Positions 58,046 through 64,000 of a stretch of DNA of 64,000 nucleotides are shown here, one piece after another; the first letter of the stretch is position 1, and each line of letters begins with the position of its first letter. Source of the stretch: Microbacterium testaceum (lineage in GTDB: Bacteria > Actinomycetota > Actinomycetes > Actinomycetales > Microbacteriaceae); assembly GCF_006539145.1 (NCBI RefSeq), contig NZ_BJML01000007.1, positions 124,001-188,000 on the forward strand, in the 5' to 3' direction. A program made the position numbers and the translations under genes. The notes under the pieces were generated by a model. The model was not told where the DNA came from, ran no database searches, and worked only from the letters and a program-made list of their open reading frames with translations.

Positions 58046-58092
58046 CTCGGGTTCCCCGCCCCCGCCCGGCGGGGCGACGCGGGGAACCCGAG
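58046..58092 (-). terminator. Terminator after aceB
   Basis: CTCGGGTTCCCCG (58046-58058) pairs with CGGGGAACCCGAG (58080-58092) just downstream of the aceB stop on the minus strand. I see nothing else in the 185-bp gap. Confidence 0.7.
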
Positions 58093-58098
58093 AGAGGG

Positions 58099-59772
58099 TC
58101 AGTCGAGGTACTTCGCGTAAGCCGGCAGCGTCAGGAACGCCGGGAACTCCGGCCGCAGTGCGACCTCGCGGAACACCTCGGCGGCGTCGTCGAAGCGCTC
58201 ACCGTCGAAGCGCTGCACCTCGGCGAGGACGTCGGCCAGCAGGCCCTCGACGAACGGACGTGTGATCGCGGTGCCCTCGGCGGTCTCGCGGTCCTGGTGG
58301 ATCCACTGCCAGATCTGCGAGCGCGAGATCTCGGCGGTGGCGGCGTCCTCCATGAGGTCGTCGATCGCCACGGCGCCGAGGCCCCGCAGCCATGCCTCGA
58401 TGTAGCGGATCGCCACCGACACGTTCGCGCGCACACCCGCCGTGGTCACCGGCAGGCCGATGCGCAGGTCGAGCAGCTGCCGCGGTTCGATGCACACGTC
58501 CTCGCGCGAGCGGTCGAGCTGGTTCTCGCGATCACCGAGCACCGCGTCGAACTCGGCGCGGGCCACCGGGATGAGATCGGGGTGGGCCACCCACGTGCCG
58601 TCGAAGCCGTCGCCGGCCTCGCGCCGCTTGTCGGCGGCGACCTTCTCGAAGGCGGCCTCGGTGATCTCGGGGCGGCGGCGATTCGGGATGAAGGCGCTCA
58701 TGCCGCCGATCGCGTATGCGCCCCGCTTGTGGCAGGTGCGCACGAGCAGCTCGGTGTAGGCACGCATGAACGGCACCGTCATGGTCACCTCGCTCCGGTC
58801 GGGCAGGACGAACCGCGCCCCGCGACCGCGGTAGGTCTTGATGATCGAGAAGATGTAGTCCCAGCGCCCGGCGTTCAGCCCCGCGCAGTGGTCGCGCAGG
58901 GCGAAGAGGATCTCCTCCATCTCGAACGCCGCGGGCAGCGTCTCGATCAGCACCGTCGCGCGGATGGTGCCGTGCGCGAGGCCCAACCGCTCCTCGGTGA
59001 ACGAGAAGACGTCGTCCCAGAGCCGCGCCTCCTCGGCCGACTCGATCTTCGGCAGGTAGAAGTAGGGGCCCCGGCCGGCCGCGACGAGGGCGTGCGCGTT
59101 GTGGAACACGTACAGTCCGTAGTCGACGAGGGATCCGGATGCCGGCAGCTCCCGCCCCGTGCGATCGACGAACGTCACGTGCTTCTCGGGCAGGTGCCAG
59201 CCGCGCGGGCGCATCACGATCGTCGGCGTCCGTTCGGCGGTCACCTCGTAGCGCTTTCCCTCGGGGCTCGTGAACGACAACTGTCCGCGGATCGCGTCGA
59301 ACAGCGAGAGCTGACCGCCGATGACGTTGCGCCAGGTGGGGCTCGTGGCATCCTCCTGGTCGGCCAGCCACACCCGCGCGCCGGAGTTCAGCGCGTTGAT
59401 GGTCATCTTCGGATCGGTGGGGCCGGTGATCTCGACGCGGCGGTCCTCCAGACCCGGACCAGCACCGGCCACACGCCACGACGGGTCGTCGCGGATGTGC
59501 GCCGTGTCGGCGCGGAAGTGCGGGTCATCGCCCGTGCCGATCTCGAAGCGGCGGCGCTCACGCGCGGCGAGGCGGTCGTGCCGGCGCCGGGCGAAGCGGT
59601 CGTGCAGCTCGGTGAGGAAGGCGATCGCCGCGGGGGTGAGGATCTCGCCGTCGCGTCCCTCGAGGGGCCGCGCGAGACGCAGGTGCGGAGCGGATGCCGG
59701 GGTGCCCGGCATCCGGGATTCCTCGGTGGGTGTGGGGGTCGAGGTGGGCGGGGGAGAGGTGATGAGGGTCAT
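58099..59772 (-). CDS. aceB: Malate synthase A (AceB)
   Basis: A 557-residue glyoxylate-shunt enzyme that joins glyoxylate and acetyl-CoA. ADQEDATSPTWRN near residue 150, MRPRGWHLPEKHVT near 200, LPKIESAEEARLWDDVF, EMEEILFALRDHCAGLNAGRWDYIFSIIKTYR and DGTWVAHPDLIPVARAEF are its conserved blocks. The arginine in MRPRGWH and the later aspartates of the catalytic site are kept. The N-terminal 50 residues are Pro/Thr-rich and variable. It is downstream of aceA with an 80-bp palindromic element between them, so co-transcription is possible but not certain. Confidence 0.93.
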   Translation of the reverse strand: MTLITSPPPTSTPTPTEESRMPGTPASAPHLRLARPLEGRDGEILTPAAIAFLTELHDRFARRRHDRLAARERRRFEIGTGDDPHFRADTAHIRDDPSWRVAGAGPGLEDRRVEITGPTDPKMTINALNSGARVWLADQEDATSPTWRNVIGGQLSLFDAIRGQLSFTSPEGKRYEVTAERTPTIVMRPRGWHLPEKHVTFVDRTGRELPASGSLVDYGLYVFHNAHALVAAGRGPYFYLPKIESAEEARLWDDVFSFTEERLGLAHGTIRATVLIETLPAAFEMEEILFALRDHCAGLNAGRWDYIFSIIKTYRGRGARFVLPDRSEVTMTVPFMRAYTELLVRTCHKRGAYAIGGMSAFIPNRRRPEITEAAFEKVAADKRREAGDGFDGTWVAHPDLIPVARAEFDAVLGDRENQLDRSREDVCIEPRQLLDLRIGLPVTTAGVRANVSVAIRYIEAWLRGLGAVAIDDLMEDAATAEISRSQIWQWIHQDRETAEGTAITRPFVEGLLADVLAEVQRFDGERFDDAAEVFREVALRPEFPAFLTLPAYAKYLD

Positions 59773-59817
59773 GATCGTGTCTTTCTGTCTGTGTCGCTGC
59801 CCGTCGCTCCTTTGAGC

Positions 59818-59897
59818 ACCATGTCCCAGAAGTGGCTGCCCGAGGTGTGCCCGGGCGACCAAAAGTGGGACAAGGTCTGCCCAAAGGGGGACATGGT
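59818..59897. repeat. 80-bp palindromic element between aceA and aceB
   Basis: ACCATGTCCC (59818-59827) and GGGACATGGT (59888-59897) are perfect 10-bp terminal inverted repeats. The interior holds further partial dyads (GTCCCAGAAGTGG and CCAAAAGTGGGAC). It resembles a MITE or dispersed repeat. No ORF is needed. Confidence 0.65.
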
Positions 59898-59923
59898 CCG
59901 CACGAAGGCGCGCGCGGCGAGGG

Positions 59924-61240
<1,317 letters not shown>

Positions 61241-61330
61241 GAGCGTTCTCCTCTCGGATGCCGGGGCGGCGGTGCCCCGTGACGACCACTGTGGGCGAAG
61301 AACACGGGGTCGAAACCGGATTCATCGTGT

Positions 61331-61348
61331 GAAGATCGCGCGATCTTC
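61331..61348. promoter_or_regulatory. Perfect palindrome GAAGATCGCGCGATCTTC
   Basis: An 18-bp perfect palindrome in the aceA/RamB divergent region, 22 bp before the RamB ATG. Probably the operator of RamB or another glyoxylate regulator. It does not resemble the published corynebacterial RamB motif, so the binding protein is open. Confidence 0.75.
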
Positions 61349-61370
61349 TGTTTTTGTGAGAACGTGGCGT

Positions 61371-62849
61371 ATGGGCACCGGCGTCTCGACTTCTTCGGCA
61401 TCCCTCCCCTTCGACGATGGGGAGGTGGACACGCTCACCATCGGACGACGCATCCGGCAATTGCGCACGGCGCGCGGGATGACCCTCGACGATCTCGCCG
61501 GAGCGGTCGGCCGCGCCCCGAGCCAGATGTCGATGATCGAGAACGGGCGCCGCGAGGCCAAGCTCACGCTGCTGCAGGCGATTGCCCGCGCGCTCGAGTG
61601 CACGCTGGATCAGATCCTGGATGCCGAGCCCCTCGACGCCCGCGCCGCCCTCGAGCTCTCGGTGGAGCGGGCGATGCGGGGCCAGACGTTCCAGGCGCTC
61701 GGGATCGAGCCGTTCCGCGTGGGTCGCGCGGTGCCCGACGAGGCGCTCGCCGCGATGCTCGCGCTGCAGGCCGAGATCGAACGCCTCCGTGAGGAGCGGT
61801 CGGCGACGCCCGAGGAGGCGCGGCGCGCGAACGTCGCGCTGCGGCGACTCATGCGCACGCAGGACAACCATTTCCCCGACCTCGAGCGGGTGGCATCCGG
61901 GATTCTCGATCGAATCGAGCACCCCGGTGGACCCCTCACCCAGCGGGGCGCGAGCGATATCGCCGCCCATCTCGGCTTCACGCTCCACTACGTTCCCGAC
62001 CTCCCCTCGTCGACGCGCAGCATCGCCGACGTGAAGAACGGCCGGCTCTATCTGTCGACGAAGGTCGCGAAGGGCGACCCGCGCGCGGCGGTGCTGCAGG
62101 CGCTGTCGAGCCGGATCCTCGGGCACGGCGAGCCGACGAGCTACGACGAGTTCCTCCGACAGCGCGTCGAGACGAATTACCTCACCGGGGCGCTGCTCAT
62201 GCCCGAGGCGCACGTCGTGCCGGCGCTGCGCGAGGCGAAGGAGCGACGCGCCCTCAGCATCGAGGACCTCCGCGACGCCTACTCGGTGTCGTACGAGACC
62301 GCCGCGCACCGCTTCACGAATCTCGCGACGGTGCATCTCGGCATCCCGGTGCACTTTCTGAAGGTGCACGAGTCGGGGACGATCACGAAGGCGTACGAGA
62401 ACGACGACGTGAACTTCCCCACCGATCGCCTCGGCTCCATCGAGGGGCAGATGTGCTGCCGGCGCTGGACGAGCCGCGTCGTCTTCGACGAGGACGACCT
62501 GTTCAACCCGTACTACCAGTACACCGACACCGGGAACGGGACGTACTGGTGCACCGCCCGCGTGGAGCAGTCGAGCGAGGGGGCGCACTCGGTGAGCGTG
62601 GGGGTGCGCTTCGACGACACGAGGTGGTTCCGCGGGCGGGACACCCCGAATCGCGGCGTCTCCCGGCATGCGGTCGAGACGTGCTGTCGCCGCGCGCCGG
62701 CGGAGCTCGAGGCCGCGTGGCGCGACAAGGCGTGGCCGAACGTGCGGACACCGCGGACGCTGCTGGCGACCCTGCCGACAGGGGCGTTCCCGGGGGTCGA
62801 CACGACGGAGCTGTACGAGTTCCTCGAGGCGCACGCGCCGGGCGAGTAA
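61371..62849 (+). CDS. RamB-like XRE regulator of acetate/glyoxylate genes
   Basis: A 492-residue protein with an N-terminal Cro/CI helix-turn-helix (about 25-80, IGRRIRQLRTARGMTLDDLAGAVGRAPSQMSMIENGRR) and a long C-terminal part with ImmA/IrrE-like and short-chain fatty-acyl-regulator regions (FLRQRVETNYLTGALLMPE; CRRWTSRVVF; YWCTARVEQSSEGAHSVSVGVRFDD). Location divergent from aceA supports a RamB role, repression or tuning of the glyoxylate shunt. Start ATG 61371; the in-frame GTG at 61356 is possible. Confidence 0.87.
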   Translation: MGTGVSTSSASLPFDDGEVDTLTIGRRIRQLRTARGMTLDDLAGAVGRAPSQMSMIENGRREAKLTLLQAIARALECTLDQILDAEPLDARAALELSVERAMRGQTFQALGIEPFRVGRAVPDEALAAMLALQAEIERLREERSATPEEARRANVALRRLMRTQDNHFPDLERVASGILDRIEHPGGPLTQRGASDIAAHLGFTLHYVPDLPSSTRSIADVKNGRLYLSTKVAKGDPRAAVLQALSSRILGHGEPTSYDEFLRQRVETNYLTGALLMPEAHVVPALREAKERRALSIEDLRDAYSVSYETAAHRFTNLATVHLGIPVHFLKVHESGTITKAYENDDVNFPTDRLGSIEGQMCCRRWTSRVVFDEDDLFNPYYQYTDTGNGTYWCTARVEQSSEGAHSVSVGVRFDDTRWFRGRDTPNRGVSRHAVETCCRRAPAELEAAWRDKAWPNVRTPRTLLATLPTGAFPGVDTTELYEFLEAHAPGE

Positions 62850-62857
62850 GCGCGCAG

Positions 62858-62872
62858 TGTGCAACATGCACA
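62858..62872. promoter_or_regulatory. Palindrome TGTGCA-ACA-TGCACA upstream of the permease
   Basis: A 6-3-6 dyad about 100 bp before the permease start, likely an operator. The rest of the 125-bp gap shows no clear promoter or other element. Confidence 0.55.
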
Positions 62873-62974
62873 ACGGCGGGGCAATGTGAGGCGAGGTGCC
62901 CATGTCGTGCGTCGAGCGGCGGCAATAGCGTGTGCAGCACCCGCACCGTCCCTCTTCCGCAAAAGGACACCCCC

Positions 62975-64000
62975 ATGGCACGTATGGCCCACGCCGACGA
63001 CTTCGCCCTCAGCCGCGTGACCCCCGACGCCCAGAAGCACTGGTTCGGCATCGCCGTGCAGCGTTTCGGTCAGGTCTCGGCGCTGTCGCAGTTCCTTCTC
63101 GGCGCCACTCTCGGTTACGCGATGACCTTCAGCGAGGCGTTCCTCGCGCTGCTGCTCGGCTCGATCATCCTCGAAGTGATCATGTGCATCGTCGGCATCA
63201 TCGGGCAGAAGGAGGGCCTGAACACGGCGCTCCTGGCCCGCTGGACCGGTTTCGGCGAGATCGGGGCCTCACTCGTGGGCCTCGCGATCGGCATCAGCCT
63301 CATCGGCTGGTTCGGCATCCAATCGGCCATCTCGGCCGAGTCGCTCGACTCGCTCCTGCCGGGCCTGATGCCGATGTGGGCGTGGAGCCTGCTCTTCGGC
63401 CTCGCCGTCACGGCGATCGTCGCCGTCGGCTTCGTCGGGATGCAGTGGCTCGCCAACATCACCGTGCCGCTGTTCCTCGTGCTCGTCGGCTGGTCGATCA
63501 TCACCGAGCTCAGCAACCACTCGATCGGCGACCTGATCACCTCGCCCGCCCCGGGACCCACCATGTCGGTGTGGCAGGGCACGGCGATCGTCGCCGGCGG
63601 CCTCATCGTCGGCGCCATCATCACCGCCGACATGACGCGCTTCAACCGCTCCAAGGCCGACGTCGTCAAGCAGACGGTCGTGGGCGTCTCGCTCGGCGAG
63701 TTCGTCATCGGCCTCTCGGGAGTGCTCCTCGCCCACGCGGCCCAGTCGGGCAACATCGTCGCGATCGTCACCTCGTCGGTGGGCCTGGTGGGACTCATCA
63801 TCGTCATCACCGGCACGCTGAAGATCAACGACTGGAACCTGTACTCGTCGACCCTCGGCCTGGTGAACTTCATCTCCACCGCGTTCGGCAAGAACCTGCA
63901 CCGCGTCAGCACCACCATCGTGCTCGGCGTCGTCGGATCGATCCTCGCCGCCGCCGGCATCCTGTCGCAGTTCACCGGCTTCCTCATCATCCTCGGCGTC
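62975..64000 (+). CDS. NCS1 purine/cytosine permease-like transporter (3' truncated by window)
   Basis: The frame stays open to the window end, giving 342 residues. About nine hydrophobic segments are visible. WFGIAVQRFGQVSALSQFLLGATLGYAMTF near residue 23 and RWTGFGEIGASLVGLAIGISLIGWFGIQSAI follow the cytosine permease/CodB pattern (NCS1). AAAAGGA lies seven bases before the ATG. No deaminase is in view, so cytosine or a related nucleobase is inferred. GTG/other upstream starts are not needed. The function is import of a nucleobase-like solute by H+ or Na+. Confidence 0.85.
   Translation, partial: MARMAHADDFALSRVTPDAQKHWFGIAVQRFGQVSALSQFLLGATLGYAMTFSEAFLALLLGSIILEVIMCIVGIIGQKEGLNTALLARWTGFGEIGASLVGLAIGISLIGWFGIQSAISAESLDSLLPGLMPMWAWSLLFGLAVTAIVAVGFVGMQWLANITVPLFLVLVGWSIITELSNHSIGDLITSPAPGPTMSVWQGTAIVAGGLIVGAIITADMTRFNRSKADVVKQTVVGVSLGEFVIGLSGVLLAHAAQSGNIVAIVTSSVGLVGLIIVITGTLKINDWNLYSSTLGLVNFISTAFGKNLHRVSTTIVLGVVGSILAAAGILSQFTGFLIILGV

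Overview
This window looks like chromosomal DNA from a high-GC actinobacterium of the family Microbacteriaceae, most likely Microbacterium or a close relative. The evidence is the very GC-rich codon use, frequent GTG starts, ATGA/GTGA gene overlaps, many leaderless promoters, tRNA genes without an encoded CCA end, and a strongly over-used heptamer GGATGCC/GGCATCC. I see no prophage, no intact insertion sequence and no CRISPR array. It reads as ordinary chromosome with several small regulatory and repeat elements.

Layout. 1-8 kb: the end of a polyprenyl synthase, fprA, an alpha/beta hydrolase, an acyl-CoA synthetase, a rifampin ADP-ribosyltransferase (arr), a RibD-type reductase coupled to a tiny zinc ribbon, YajQ, an FBP-type zinc-finger protein and a PfkB kinase. 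8-9.6 kb: tRNA-Tyr and two small uncharacterised proteins divergent from a MarR regulator. 9.6-14.5 kb: a zinc-uptake locus (aztA | Zur-type box | aztB, an aztD-like gene, aztC, aztD). 14.5-26.4 kb: a LysR/putA pair, a PPOX/MocR pair, MerR, a CrtI-like oxidoreductase, an inositol-phosphatase and an M23 endopeptidase. 26.4-30.1 kb: tRNA-Thr, tRNA-Met and an IclR-controlled beta-ketoadipate tail (pcaIJF). 30.2-35.4 kb: a second MarR, a DHA2 exporter with a leaderless uORF, an aldo/keto reductase and an ECF sigma/membrane-protein/I36-like operon. 35.7-40.2 kb: a PaaI thioesterase divergent from an MHS transporter over a TetR-type box, then TetR and a disulfide-reductase-family flavoprotein. 40.3-42.8 kb: an SDR and an ECF sigma/Gls24-like operon. 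43.7-46.0 kb: a transsulfuration operon (CBS, CGS) preceded by a cysteine-codon leader peptide. 46.0-47.3 kb: a 16-bp minisatellite, a large palindrome, a small reductase and a probable structured RNA. 47.3-53.0 kb: TSUP transporter, hadA-hadB-murB, aspC and a ClC-family protein. 53.0-56.6 kb: a DeoR-controlled sugar-acid operon. 56.6-57.9 kb: a secreted lipase. 58.1-64.0 kb: the glyoxylate shunt (aceB, aceA), a RamB-like regulator and an NCS1 permease that runs off the window.

How it fits together. Several loci share one plan: a regulator and its target are divergent and share a palindrome (azt, putA, PPOX/MocR, pca, PaaI/MHS, KDPG aldolase/DeoR, aceA/RamB). Acetate, proline, aromatic and sugar-acid catabolism are all represented, as expected for a soil or plant-associated heterotroph. 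The most interesting items are RNA-level: a leaderless uORF with three cysteine codons in eight before the transsulfuration genes, a hairpin-rich leader before a TSUP (sulfite/sulfonate-type) transporter, and a leaderless uORF overlapping a drug-exporter start. All function calls come from reading the sequence and remembered family motifs; no database search was run.
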